Shown: positions 26,158-35,974 of the stretch, one piece after another
Numbering within the stretch: position 1 is the first letter of the stretch
Layout of the letters: each line of letters begins with the position of its first letter
Source: Pseudomonas sp. CAN1
GTDB taxonomy: Bacteria; Pseudomonadota; Gammaproteobacteria; Pseudomonadales; Pseudomonadaceae
Direction of reading: 5' to 3'
DNA length: 64,000 nt
Assembly: GCF_030462585.1 (NCBI RefSeq)
Contig: NZ_JASMRU010000005.1
Location: 108,589 to 172,588, forward strand
Program-made: the position numbers and the translations under genes
Notes under the pieces: model-generated
What the model saw: only the letters and a program-made list of their open reading frames with translations
What the model was told of the DNA's origin: nothing
Database searches by the model: none

Positions 26158-26448
26158 GGGCATGTCTCCGGAAGTGAGCGGGATCGACGCGCGCCCCTTG
26201 CTGACAAAGCGCGTCGCTGCACCCCGGAGTTGGTGGGCTCCCCCGATAACCCCCTGGCGCATGGACGTGGAGACTGCGGGCGGCGCGGTGAAGAAAGGGT
26301 CAAGCCGGTATGAAAAATCCATTGGCTGACTTCCCCATCGAGCAGCCGACGGATGACAGATCACGTTCAGTTGCTATGGTTTTACGTGGGGGCGATGCGC
26401 CCGAGAACCGCTTGATTGCGCGCGATTGGCCGGCGCATGGGGATATGG

Positions 26449-27159
26449 ATGAATCAGATGATCAAACCGCAACCGTACTGCAAGAACTGCCGACTGGCGC
26501 CGCCGACCCTGAGCGACGACAAGGTCATGGAGCTGGAGGCGATCATCAAGCCGGGCCATCTCCTGCACAAGGGTGACTTCGTGTTCCGCCAGGGCGACCC
26601 GTTCCATAGCGTGTACCTGGTGCGCTCCGGCTCGATCAAGACCTTCACCACCAACGAACAGGGCCTGGAGAAGATCACCGGCTTCTACTTCGCCACCGAG
26701 ATCTTCGGCTTCTCCGGCATGGGCGAAGGCAGCTACCCGGTGTCGGCGCAGGCGCTGGAAAGCACGCTGTGCAGCGAGATTCCGTTCAACCAGCTGGAGG
26801 AGCTGTCGCTGCAGATTCCCGGCCTGTCGCACCAGATCATGCTGATGATGAGCCGCAAGATCCGCGAGGATCAGCAGATGAAGCTGCTGCTCTCGCGGCT
26901 CAACTCCGACTCGCGCATCGCAGCCTTCCTGCTGAACATTTCCGCGCACTTCCGCGAGCGCGGTTTCTCCGCCACGCGCTTCCGCCTGAGCATGTCGCGC
27001 AACGAGATCGGCGATTACCTGGGGCTGGCGGTGGAGACGGTTTCGCGCAGCTTCACCCGCCTGCAGAAACACGGGTTGATCCGGGTGGATGGGCGGGAGA
27101 CGGAGATTATCGATTTCACCGAGCTGTGCGCGCTGGCCGGGGGTGAGGTCGAGCTTTGA
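26449..27159 (+). CDS. CRP/FNR-family regulator, ANR paralogue with incomplete cysteine set
   Basis: 236 aa from ATG 26449 (GGGGA upstream; in-frame ATG 26437 is the alternative). The cyclic-nucleotide-type domain (GHLLHKGDFVFRQGDPFHSV) and HTH (RNEIGDYLGLAVETVSRSFT) closely follow ANR/FNR. The E-x-x-S-R of the recognition helix is kept, so TTGAT-type half sites are expected. FNR and ANR bind a 4Fe-4S cluster with three N-terminal cysteines and one central cysteine. Here CKNC is present, but the third position is CRLAPPTL with no cysteine, and the central one is shifted (LCSEIP instead of CEIP). Oxygen sensing by a normal cluster is therefore doubtful. Confidence 0.88.
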   Translation: MNQMIKPQPYCKNCRLAPPTLSDDKVMELEAIIKPGHLLHKGDFVFRQGDPFHSVYLVRSGSIKTFTTNEQGLEKITGFYFATEIFGFSGMGEGSYPVSAQALESTLCSEIPFNQLEELSLQIPGLSHQIMLMMSRKIREDQQMKLLLSRLNSDSRIAAFLLNISAHFRERGFSATRFRLSMSRNEIGDYLGLAVETVSRSFTRLQKHGLIRVDGRETEIIDFTELCALAGGEVEL

Positions 27160-27178
27160 GTTTCCGCGTGGGGGCGGG

Positions 27179-27536
27179 GTTCGCGAGCAAGCTCGCTCCT
27201 ACAGGTTCAATGGCGGCCTGGCGAGATGCGCCAAACCGCTTTTCGTAGGAGCGAGCTTGCTCGCGAACCGCCCCCGTACCGTATCCCCTGGCCTGCACAG
27301 GGCCGTCCTTCTTTGGAGCGGAGCTTCTCCGCGATCACCGCGATAGCGGTGCAATGGCTTGCCGCTTCACGGGCACAGCCTAGGCCCCCACCATCCAGCA
27401 AGAGAGCAGAGCCCCTCACCCTAACCCTCTCCCGCAAGCGGGAGAGGGGACTGATCGGAGCAGGATAAAACGGCGCCGCCAGCCGGCACGGACGGCTCCC
27501 TCTCCCTGCGGGAGAGGGCTGGGGTGAGGGGAAAGC
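27179..27536. repeat. REP-type repeat block
   Basis: Inverted GTAGGAGCGAGCTTGCTCGC units at 27179-27202 and 27245-27268 are followed by CCCTCTCCCG hairpin units between about 27412 and 27536. The 406-bp gap after the FNR-like gene is mostly this material; no gene is seen. Confidence 0.75.
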
Positions 27537-27565
27537 TCTGGCGCCAGGCCTCCCCTCAGTTGCCA

Positions 27566-29539
27566 TCAAGTCCCGATCACTCCCCCATCATCCTTGGTGA
27601 TCACCAGCGTCGTGGAGCGCGGGATGCTCTTGCCATCGCTGGCCGGGAAGCTGAGGGTCGGGTGCTGGATGTTCACCCACAGTGTCTTGCCGTCCGGGGT
27701 CTGGGTAATGCCGGTCAGCTCGCAGCCGCGCGGGCCGACCAGGAAGCGGCGCACCTCGCGGCTGTGCGGGTCGGCGCAGAGCAACTGGTTGCAGCCCATG
27801 GCCTGCATCGGCGCTTCGGCGTCGTCGTAGTCGGTCTCGATCCACAGGCGCCCGGCGGTGTCGAAGTACAGGCCATCCGGCGAGGAGAAGATGTCGCCGT
27901 TGATGGTGCCGATCAGGTTCTCCGGCGCGCTGGCGCCCTGGTGCTCGCCGGCCAGCAGGAAGATTTCCCACTGGAAGCTGGTGGCGGTCGGGTCGCCGCC
28001 GGCTTCGTTCCAGCGCAGGATCTGCCCGTGGAGGTTTTCCTTGCGCGGGTTGGCGGCGTCCACCGGCTGCTTCTTGCCGCGGGCATCGTTGTTGGTGAGG
28101 CTGACGTAGACCTCGCGGGTGGTCTGCTGCACGGCGACCCACTCGGGGCGGTCCATGGGCGTGGCGCCGAGCTTGTCGGCGGCGGCGCGGGCATTCACCA
28201 GCACCTCGGCCTGGCTGGCAAAGCCGTTCTCGGCGGTCAGGCCGTTCTGCCCATGCACCAGCGGCAGCCACTGGCCGCTGCCGTCGGCATTGAAGCGGGC
28301 GACGTAGAGGGTGCCTTCGTCCAGCAGGTCGGCGTTCGCTGCACGGTTGCTCGCGTCGTATTTGCCGGCCGGGACGAATTTGTAGATGTACTCGCCCTTG
28401 GTGTCGTCGCCGTAATAGAACGCCATGCGGTTGTCGGCGCCCAGCGAGAGGGTCGAGCACTCGCGGCAGAAGCGGCCGACGGCGGTGCGCTTTTTCGGCG
28501 TGGAGGTCGGGTCGAACGGGTCGATCTCCACCACCCAGCCGAAGCGGTTCGGTTCGTTGACGTGGCCGCCGTGGGGCTGGTCGGCTTTCGGCGTGGCGTC
28601 GAAGCGCTGATCCACCGCTTCCCAGGCGTAGTAGTTGCTGAACTGGCCGTTGGACAGGCCGTAGCGCTTGTGCGAAACGCGCTTGGCGTAGTCGGCCTTG
28701 TCGCGGTTGACGAAGTACTGATGCCAGTTCTCTTCGCAGGCCAGGTAGGTGCCCCAGGGCGTGACGCCCATGGAGCAGTTGTTCAGGGTGCCGAGCACCT
28801 GCTTGGCCTCGGGGTCGCTGGCGGTGCGCAGCAGGTCGTGGCCGGCCAGCGGACCGGACAGGTCCAGCGGCGAACTGCCGGTGATGCGGCGGTTGTAGCG
28901 CGAGCCTTCGACGCGCTGCCACTGGCCGCCGGCGTCCTTCTTCACCTCTATCACGCTCAGGCCGTGAGCGGCGATTTCCTTGCGCACCTCGCCTTCCGGG
29001 CGGCCGCGCGAACCGTCGGGACGATCCTCGAAGGTCTGGCCCCTGGGGTGCAGCGTCGGGTTGATGTACTCGTGGTTGATCACCAGCAGGCCGTGGCTGT
29101 CCGGCGCATCGGGGAAGGCGAAGTAGTGCATGCCGTCATGGTTGTCGCCGGCCTGCAGCTCCTGGGCTTTCCAGTCTTCGCTGGCGTCGCCCTTCCAGGC
29201 TGGCGAGCCGCTCACCACGGCGTCGCCCCAGGAGAAGAACGGCCGCGCACTGTAGCCTTCGGCAACGATTACCCGGTCGAACTTCGGGTCCTGCTGCACC
29301 GGCACGCCCTTGAAGCCCAGCAGCGCGGTGGGCACCGGTGCGTCGGCGGCGAACAGCGAACGGCCGGGGAACAGGCTGCCGCCAAGGAAGCCGACCGCAC
29401 CCAGCACCAGGCTGTTCTTCAGCAGGCGGCGGCGTGAGGCATCGATGATCTCGCTCATCGGCACGTTGCCGGAGGGGTTGATCGACTCGTCGTCGAAGGC
29501 AGCCAGTCGGTCGTGGAAATCCTGGAAACGCTCGCTCAT
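27566..29539 (-). CDS. phoX: PhoX-family alkaline phosphatase, Tat-exported
   Basis: 657 aa. A twin-arginine signal lies at SRRRLLKNSLVLGAVGFLGG (about residues 35-54), as expected for PhoX, which folds with Ca2+ and Fe3+ before export. Family landmarks: NHEYINPTLHPRG, LNNCSMGVTPWGTYLACEEN, GWVVEIDPFDP, GEYIYKFVPAGKYD and SSPDGLYFDTAGRLWIETDY. The family's KHEG segment reads RFCRECS here; the glutamate is retained. Activity on phosphomonoesters in the periplasm under phosphate limitation is expected. A weak Pho-box candidate lies upstream. Confidence 0.88.
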   Translation of the reverse strand: MSERFQDFHDRLAAFDDESINPSGNVPMSEIIDASRRRLLKNSLVLGAVGFLGGSLFPGRSLFAADAPVPTALLGFKGVPVQQDPKFDRVIVAEGYSARPFFSWGDAVVSGSPAWKGDASEDWKAQELQAGDNHDGMHYFAFPDAPDSHGLLVINHEYINPTLHPRGQTFEDRPDGSRGRPEGEVRKEIAAHGLSVIEVKKDAGGQWQRVEGSRYNRRITGSSPLDLSGPLAGHDLLRTASDPEAKQVLGTLNNCSMGVTPWGTYLACEENWHQYFVNRDKADYAKRVSHKRYGLSNGQFSNYYAWEAVDQRFDATPKADQPHGGHVNEPNRFGWVVEIDPFDPTSTPKKRTAVGRFCRECSTLSLGADNRMAFYYGDDTKGEYIYKFVPAGKYDASNRAANADLLDEGTLYVARFNADGSGQWLPLVHGQNGLTAENGFASQAEVLVNARAAADKLGATPMDRPEWVAVQQTTREVYVSLTNNDARGKKQPVDAANPRKENLHGQILRWNEAGGDPTATSFQWEIFLLAGEHQGASAPENLIGTINGDIFSSPDGLYFDTAGRLWIETDYDDAEAPMQAMGCNQLLCADPHSREVRRFLVGPRGCELTGITQTPDGKTLWVNIQHPTLSFPASDGKSIPRSTTLVITKDDGGVIGT

Positions 29540-29621
29540 CAGAAGGTTCCTTCCGCGCGGCCGCCTTTCTGACGGCTCGGGTTGTCAGTAGAAGCTATCG
29601 GCGGAAGGTTAGGAACGCGGT

Positions 29622-29639
29622 GTTACGTCGGCATGACAA
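29622..29639 (-). promoter_or_regulatory. Weak Pho-box candidate upstream of phoX
   Basis: On the minus strand TTGTCAT-GCCG-ACGTAAC resembles two PhoB half sites 11 bp apart. The first is a good TGTCAT and the second matches at four of seven positions. It lies about 85-100 bp upstream of the phoX ATG. PhoB control is known for phoX genes; this particular site is uncertain. Confidence 0.3.
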
Positions 29640-29671
29640 CGCCGCCGAGCCCTGTGACAGGCTCGGCGGCG
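29640..29671 (-). terminator. Hairpin between the MOSC gene and phoX
   Basis: CGCCGCCGAGCC and GGCTCGGCGGCG form a perfect 12-bp stem with an 8-nt loop, 75 bp beyond the MOSC stop. The minus-strand T-tract is poor, so it may stabilise or terminate the MOSC transcript. Confidence 0.45.
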
Positions 29672-29745
29672 AGGATAAAAGCCGCCCCACAGGACCAAGA
29701 CGACGTCCGGGGGCGGGCGCGAGGGCATTTGCGGAACAGTGCGGC

Positions 29746-30453
29746 TCAGCTTTGCAGGCCGCCCTGCTCCAAACATTCGGGGCCCGCCAGGCGAGCCGTC
29801 CAGTCTTCCAGCACGCCACTGGTGAGGCGTTGCGCGGTGGTCTTGCGCCAGCGCAGGGAAAGCGCGTCGCAGGCCATCATCAGGCGCAGGCCGGTACGTT
29901 CCAGCGGGTGGCCGAAGTACCAGTCCAGCAGGCTCGCCACGCTGAGCTGCGGGTAGTGCCGCTGCACCAGCTCCAGCGGCGCGTCGGCGGCAACCATGCC
30001 GGAGCGGCGCACCCGGTAGAACCAGCCGCAGCGCCCCTGCTCCTGCACCTGCTGCGGCAGCTCGGGCAGGTTCCAGCGCCGCGCCAGGCGGTAGCTGGGC
30101 GAGCGCGGCTGGCTCACTTCGATCAGCGCCTCGCCCCAGCGGAACAGGTCGCCGATGCAGACCTCCTGTTCACTGAGGCCGAAGGTCGACAGGTTCTCGC
30201 CGAAGGCCGGCTGTCGCCAGCGCGTCTGCGGGTGCTGCTTGCGCCAGTGGCGGTAGTGCTCGGCCGGGTAGTGGTGCAGCGCGCGGTCCAGGCCGCCGGC
30301 GCGGCGCAGGTCGGGCCGTGCGTCCCCCGGCAGCCCTTCGGCGCCGAGCCAGACTTCCTGATGCGCTTCCAGGCGGTCGATATCGCTGAGCAGACCTCCC
30401 CAGCTTTCTTCGACTTTGCCTATGAAAACGCCCTGGATGACGATGCTTTCCAC
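29746..30453 (-). CDS. MOSC-domain protein (YiiM-like) lacking the conserved cysteine
   Basis: 235 aa. Layout follows YiiM: AEGLPGDARPDLRRAGGLDR (bearing the H/D-D pattern), ALHHYPAEHY, FGENLSTFGLSEQEVCIGDL, then the MOSC core EVSQPRSPSYRLARRW. In the families I know, this core reads SQPRxPC; here the codon is AGC (Ser). That cysteine binds molybdenum in MOSC enzymes detoxifying N-hydroxylated bases. Either the protein has lost that activity or uses another ligand. Divergent from a LysR regulator, which probably controls it. Confidence 0.82.
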   Translation of the reverse strand: MESIVIQGVFIGKVEESWGGLLSDIDRLEAHQEVWLGAEGLPGDARPDLRRAGGLDRALHHYPAEHYRHWRKQHPQTRWRQPAFGENLSTFGLSEQEVCIGDLFRWGEALIEVSQPRSPSYRLARRWNLPELPQQVQEQGRCGWFYRVRRSGMVAADAPLELVQRHYPQLSVASLLDWYFGHPLERTGLRLMMACDALSLRWRKTTAQRLTSGVLEDWTARLAGPECLEQGGLQS

Positions 30454-30500
30454 CTTTGTCTACCCATCTGAGACAGCGGACAAGCGCTAGAGTAGAGGCT

Positions 30501-30518
30501 TGGATAGGCGACTATCCA
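30501..30518. promoter_or_regulatory. LysR-type operator candidate
   Basis: TGGATAG-GCGA-CTATCCA is a perfect 7-bp inverted repeat in the 100-bp gap between the MOSC gene and the divergent LysR gene, the usual place for a LysR regulator to bind. Confidence 0.55.
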
Positions 30519-30553
30519 TTTCGATTTTCCAGTTTCGTTGATAAGCAGACCTT

Positions 30554-31432
30554 ATGGATTTCCGCCAGCTCCGCTATTTCGTCGCGCTCTACGAGGAAGG
30601 CCATGTCGGGCGCGCGGCCGAACGCCTGGCAATTTCCCAGCCGGCGCTGTCGCAGCAGATTCGCCAGTTGGAGCAGAACCTCGACGTGGCGCTGTTCCAG
30701 CGCAGCGGCAAGCGCCTGCTGCCGACCGCCGCCGCGCACACGCTGTACAACCACGCGGTGCCGCTGCTGGAAGGCCTGGAACGCGCCCGCGAGGCGCTGC
30801 GCGGTTTTCGTGGGCAAAGCGCGCGCAGCCTGGTCATCGGCGTACTGCAGACGGTCAACGCGAGCCTGGTGCCGCACCTGGTAGAACGCCTGCACGCAGC
30901 GCAGCCGCACCTGCAGGTGCGCATCTACGAACTCTCCGGGGTGGAGATCGAACGGCGCCTGCTGGCCGGCCAGCTGGATATCGGCATCGGCTTCCTGCCG
31001 CCGCGCCAGCCGGCGCTGCACGGCCTGGAGCTGTACCCGGACGAGCTGCAACTGGTGATCCCGGCGGAGCATCCGCTGAAGGACTTCAAGAAGGTCTCGC
31101 TGGCCCAGGCAGCGGAACTGCCGATGCTGCTCTTCGGCGAGGAATTCCGCGCCCGGCAGATCTGGCAGGAACAACTGGCCGCCATCGGCCGGCGGCCACG
31201 GGTGCAGGCGGAGTTGAACCACATGGGCGGCATCCTCGACAGCCTGCCGCAGAGCCGCTTCGCCACGGTGCTACCGGGACGCGCAAGGCAGATGCATGCG
31301 CACAAGGACCTGCTCTGGAAGCCCTTGAGCGAACCGCGCATTCCGCTGAGCGTGGGGTTGGTCTATCGCGATGCGCAGCGGCAGCAACCGACGGTGGAGC
31401 TGCTGCGGTCGTTGCTGGATGGGGCGGTGTGA
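30554..31432 (+). CDS. LysR-family transcription regulator
   Basis: 292 aa. The N-terminal winged helix-turn-helix (MDFRQLRYFVALYEEGHVGR, AERLAISQPALSQQIRQLEQ) is classical. The effector domain from residue 90 (LVIGVLQTVNASLVPHLVER, GQLDIGIGFLP, GLELYPDELQLVIPAEHPL) belongs to the CynR/CbbR-like set. The inducer is unknown. It reads away from the MOSC gene across a shared 100-bp control region. Confidence 0.9.
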   Translation: MDFRQLRYFVALYEEGHVGRAAERLAISQPALSQQIRQLEQNLDVALFQRSGKRLLPTAAAHTLYNHAVPLLEGLERAREALRGFRGQSARSLVIGVLQTVNASLVPHLVERLHAAQPHLQVRIYELSGVEIERRLLAGQLDIGIGFLPPRQPALHGLELYPDELQLVIPAEHPLKDFKKVSLAQAAELPMLLFGEEFRARQIWQEQLAAIGRRPRVQAELNHMGGILDSLPQSRFATVLPGRARQMHAHKDLLWKPLSEPRIPLSVGLVYRDAQRQQPTVELLRSLLDGAV

Positions 31433-31448
31433 CGAGGCGGGCTCCAAT

Positions 31449-31625
31449 CAGCCACGTAGGGCGCATAACCTGGAACAGGTTATCCGCCGTCCCGATAACC
31501 AGCGGCGGATAACGCTGGCGCGTTATTCGCCCTACGGTGACGTTCGACCGCGCGTGGGAGCGGACTTTGTCCGCGATGGTTTCCGGCGCGCTGCGAGCCT
31601 ATCGCGGACGGAGTCCGCTCCTACG
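31449..31625. repeat. REP-type repeats
   Basis: Inverted GGATAACG/CGTTATTCGCC units (31449-31536) are followed by an inverted pair of GTAGGAGCGGACT units (31554-31625). They separate the LysR gene from the 3' end of rsmY. Confidence 0.7.
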
Positions 31626-31665
31626 CCAAGGTAGAGTCCCGAGGCGAGAGGAAATCGCGGGCAAG

Positions 31666-31793
31666 AAAAAACCCCGCTTCTTGCGAAGCGGGGTTTTGCA
31701 GACCGATATCCTGACGTCCATGCAGGCCACCATCCGTGGTGGAATCCCTATATTTCCGTGTTGTCTTTGGCGCTTCCTGCGCAATGTCCTGAC
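31666..31793 (-). ncRNA. rsmY: RsmY regulatory small RNA
   Basis: The transcript predicted from 31793 leftwards begins GTCAGGACATTGCGCAGGAA, which matches the start of known Pseudomonas RsmY. It carries seven GGA motifs (in GTCAGGAC, GCAGGAAG, CACGGAAA, TAGGGATT, CACGGATG, ATGGACG and CAGGATA) that titrate the CsrA-family proteins RsmA/RsmE. It ends in the hairpin CCCCGCTT/AAGCGGGG plus six Ts. Length is about 128 nt, close to the 120-odd of known RsmY. A GacA box and a TAACCT -10 element lie upstream at the expected distances. A 96-codon reading frame on the same strand is rejected. Confidence 0.95.
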
Positions 31794-31852
31794 TGAGGAG
31801 AAGGTTACCGCCGCAGGCCGTTATCAGAAAGACGCCGATCACCACCGCTGTT

Positions 31853-31870
31853 TGTAAGCTTTGGCTTACA
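31853..31870 (-). promoter_or_regulatory. GacA upstream activating sequence of rsmY
   Basis: TGTAAG-CCAAAG-CTTACA on the minus strand is a perfect match to the GacA consensus TGTAAG-N6-CTTACA. Its centre is about 68 bp upstream of the predicted rsmY start at 31793. GacS/GacA would therefore switch on this RNA. Confidence 0.92.
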
Positions 31871-31912
31871 CGGATTCGAAATACCGTCCTTCGCAAAAGA
31901 AATAACCCCATG

Positions 31913-31940
31913 AAAAAGCCCCGCCGAAGCGGGGCTTTTT
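31913..31940 (-). terminator. Terminator of the first acyl-CoA dehydrogenase gene
   Basis: AAAAAGCCCCGC and GCGGGGCTTTTT pair as a 12-bp stem with a CGAA loop just past the stop at 31951. Symmetric A and T runs make it bidirectional, insulating rsmY from the dehydrogenase transcript. Confidence 0.9.
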
Positions 31941-31950
31941 CGTCAGCCGC

Positions 31951-33729
31951 TTAGAACTGCGCGGCGTCCAACAGGTACAGCGATTCGCTGCCGGCCTTCA
32001 CCGAGGCGGACAGGGAGTGGATACGCGGCAGCAGGCGGGCGAAGTAGAAGCGCGCGGTGCCCAGCTTGCTGGTGTAGAACTCGTCCTGGCCTTCCTTGCC
32101 CAGCGAAGCGCGGGCCATGAGAGCCCACATGTACGCGTAAGCGGTGTAGCCAAAGGCGTGCAGGTACTCGACCGAAGCGGCGCCGATCTCGTTCGGGTTG
32201 CCCTTGGCGCGATCCAGGACCCAGGCGGTCAGCTCATCGAGGTTCTGCACGGCGGCGTTCAGCGGGCCGGTAAATTCGGCCAGCTCGGCGGAGGCCGAGG
32301 CGGTGAAGGCGCGGATTTCATCAGTGAACAGCTTGGCGTAGGCGCCACCGCTACCGACGATCTTGCGACCCATCAGGTCCAGCGCCTGGATGCCGTTGGT
32401 GCCTTCGTAGATCTGGGTGATGCGGCAGTCGCGCACCAGCTGCTCCTGGCCCCACTCGCGGATGAAGCCGTGGCCGCCGAAGATCTGCTGGCCGTGGATG
32501 GTGGTTTCCAGGCCCATGTCGGTGAGGAATGCCTTGGCCACCGGAGTCAGCAGGGCGACCAGTTCCTCGGCTCGCTTGCGGGTGGTCGGCTCTTCGCTGT
32601 ACTTGGCGGTGTCCAGCTGCATGGCGACGTAGCTGGAGAAGGCGCGGCCGCCCTCGTTCAGCGCCTTCATGGTCAGCAGCATGCGACGCACGTCCGGGTG
32701 GACGATGATCGGGTCGGCGGCCTTGTCCTTGGCAACCGGGCCGGTCGGTGCGCGGCTCTGGATACGCTCACGGGCGTATTCCACGGCGCTCTGGTAGGAG
32801 CGCTCGCCAGTGGCCAGGCCCTGGATGCCAACGCCCAGGCGCTCGTAGTTCATCATGGTGAACATGGCGGCCAGGCCCTTGTTCGGCGCATCGACGATCC
32901 AGCCGGTGGCACCGTCGAAGTTCATTACGCAGGTGGCGGAACCCTTGATGCCCATCTTGTGCTCGATGGAGCCACAGGACACGGCGTTGCGCTCGGCCAG
33001 CGAACCGTCGGCATTGACCATCACCTTCGGCACCAGGAACAGCGAGATGCCCTTGGAGCCGGCCGGCGCGTCGGGGAGCTTGGCCAGGACCAGGTGGATG
33101 ATGTTCTCGGTCAGGTCGTGCTCGCCGCCGGTGATGAAGATCTTGGTGCCGGAAATCTTGTAGCTGCCGTCAGCCTGCGGTTCGGCCTTGGTGCGGATGA
33201 TGCCCAGGTCGGTGCCGGCGTGCGGCTCGGTCAGGCACATGGAACCGGCCCAGGTGCCGGCGTACATGTTCGGCAGGTACTTGGCTTTCAATTCTTCGCT
33301 GGCATGGTTGAGCAGCGACAGGCAGGCGCCGGCGGTCAGCATCGGGTACAGGCCGAAGGACAGGTTGGCCGAGTTGACCATTTCCTCGACCTGGGCGCCG
33401 ATCACCTTGGGCATGCCCATGCCGCCGAATTCCGGCGCGCCGCCCACGCCCACCCAGCCGCCTTCGGCATAGGTGCGGTAGGCCTCGGGGAAGCCCGTCG
33501 GGGTCTTCACGCCCTCGGCGCTCCAGCTGCAGCCTTCTTCGTCGCCGCTGCGGTTCAGCGGGGCGATCACGCCGCCGGTGACCTTGCCGGCCTCTTCGAG
33601 GATCGCGGCAGCGGTCTCGACGTCGACGGTCTCGGCCAGGGCGGGCAGTTCGGCCCACAGGTTGGCGACCTCGAAGACTTCATTGAGGACGAATTGCATG
33701 TCGCGCAGGGGAGCTTTGTAGTCAGCCAT
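31951..33729 (-). CDS. Acyl-CoA dehydrogenase (long FadE-like/DmdC-type), copy 1
   Basis: 592 aa, about 200 longer than classical acyl-CoA dehydrogenases, as in the FadE5/DmdC-like group. Landmarks: [76 protein letters not shown] and QQIFGGHGFIREWGQEQLVRDCRI. It would oxidise acyl-CoAs to enoyl-CoAs with FAD in the first step of beta-oxidation. Two close paralogues follow at 34058 and 37300, each transcribed separately. I recall the PAO1 counterpart as PA0506, a PsrA-regulated FadE. Confidence 0.9.
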   Translation of the reverse strand: MADYKAPLRDMQFVLNEVFEVANLWAELPALAETVDVETAAAILEEAGKVTGGVIAPLNRSGDEEGCSWSAEGVKTPTGFPEAYRTYAEGGWVGVGGAPEFGGMGMPKVIGAQVEEMVNSANLSFGLYPMLTAGACLSLLNHASEELKAKYLPNMYAGTWAGSMCLTEPHAGTDLGIIRTKAEPQADGSYKISGTKIFITGGEHDLTENIIHLVLAKLPDAPAGSKGISLFLVPKVMVNADGSLAERNAVSCGSIEHKMGIKGSATCVMNFDGATGWIVDAPNKGLAAMFTMMNYERLGVGIQGLATGERSYQSAVEYARERIQSRAPTGPVAKDKAADPIIVHPDVRRMLLTMKALNEGGRAFSSYVAMQLDTAKYSEEPTTRKRAEELVALLTPVAKAFLTDMGLETTIHGQQIFGGHGFIREWGQEQLVRDCRITQIYEGTNGIQALDLMGRKIVGSGGAYAKLFTDEIRAFTASASAELAEFTGPLNAAVQNLDELTAWVLDRAKGNPNEIGAASVEYLHAFGYTAYAYMWALMARASLGKEGQDEFYTSKLGTARFYFARLLPRIHSLSASVKAGSESLYLLDAAQF

Positions 33730-33848
33730 GATGGATCCTCGAACGAAAACGACGGCTGATCAGGCAGCCAGCGGTATCAGAATAGGAGGTACACGAAGGT
33801 ACGCCGCCGGAGTTTACTCCAACAACTTTTCAGACTTTAAGCGTCATG

Positions 33849-33883
33849 TTGTGACCGAGCAATGACATATTGGTCACAATATG
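33849..33883. promoter_or_regulatory. Overlapping inverted repeats upstream of the first dehydrogenase gene
   Basis: TTGTGACC (33849-33856) pairs with GGTCACAA (33872-33879). CATATTG-GTCA-CAATATG (33866-33883) is a second perfect palindrome overlapping it. Both lie 120-155 bp before the start at 33729. This is a strong operator candidate; the regulator is unknown. Confidence 0.55.
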
Positions 33884-33897
33884 TAGCGAGAACCGAG

Positions 33898-33920
33898 GAG
33901 GCCCGCTAGAAGCGGGCCTC
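33898..33920 (-). terminator. Hairpin after the second dehydrogenase gene
   Basis: GAGGCCCGCT and AGCGGGCCTC form a 10-bp stem with an AGA loop. It is separated from the stop at 34058 by a REP block and has no T-run, so termination is only likely. Confidence 0.45.
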
Positions 33921-33967
33921 CGGGTCTAGCACGCGGATTAGCGAACGATTCGCTCCGCCGACAGCGC

Positions 33968-34044
33968 GTAGGGCGCATAACGCCACCGGCGTTATCCGCC
34001 ATTCCGGCCGGCGGATAAAGCGTTCCGCTTTATGCGCCCTACGC
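33968..34044. repeat. REP-type repeat (GTAGGGCGCATAACGCC family)
   Basis: GTAGGGCGCATAACGCC and inverted GCGTTATCCGCC units, closing with GCGCCCTAC, occupy the space behind the second dehydrogenase gene. The same family recurs near 17.1, 31.5 and 60.6 kb. Confidence 0.7.
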
Positions 34045-34057
34045 AGCCATTCGGGGA

Positions 34058-35854
<1,797 letters not shown>

Positions 35855-35974
35855 CGCGAATCTCCGTTCGGTTCGGGGCGCCAGCGTGGCGCGGAAACCT
35901 CGAACCTAACGGCGCACGACGGCGCGGACAATCACGCTGCACGCGCTGAATGCGCGGTCATAACCGGTTGCGCT

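Noticed and set aside
26158-26448. Riboswitch before the COG4705 gene
   Set aside because: The GC-rich leader can fold, but I found no match to a riboswitch consensus I know.
31621-31911. 96-codon minus-strand frame
   Set aside because: It overlies rsmY and its GacA box; the RNA explains the conservation.
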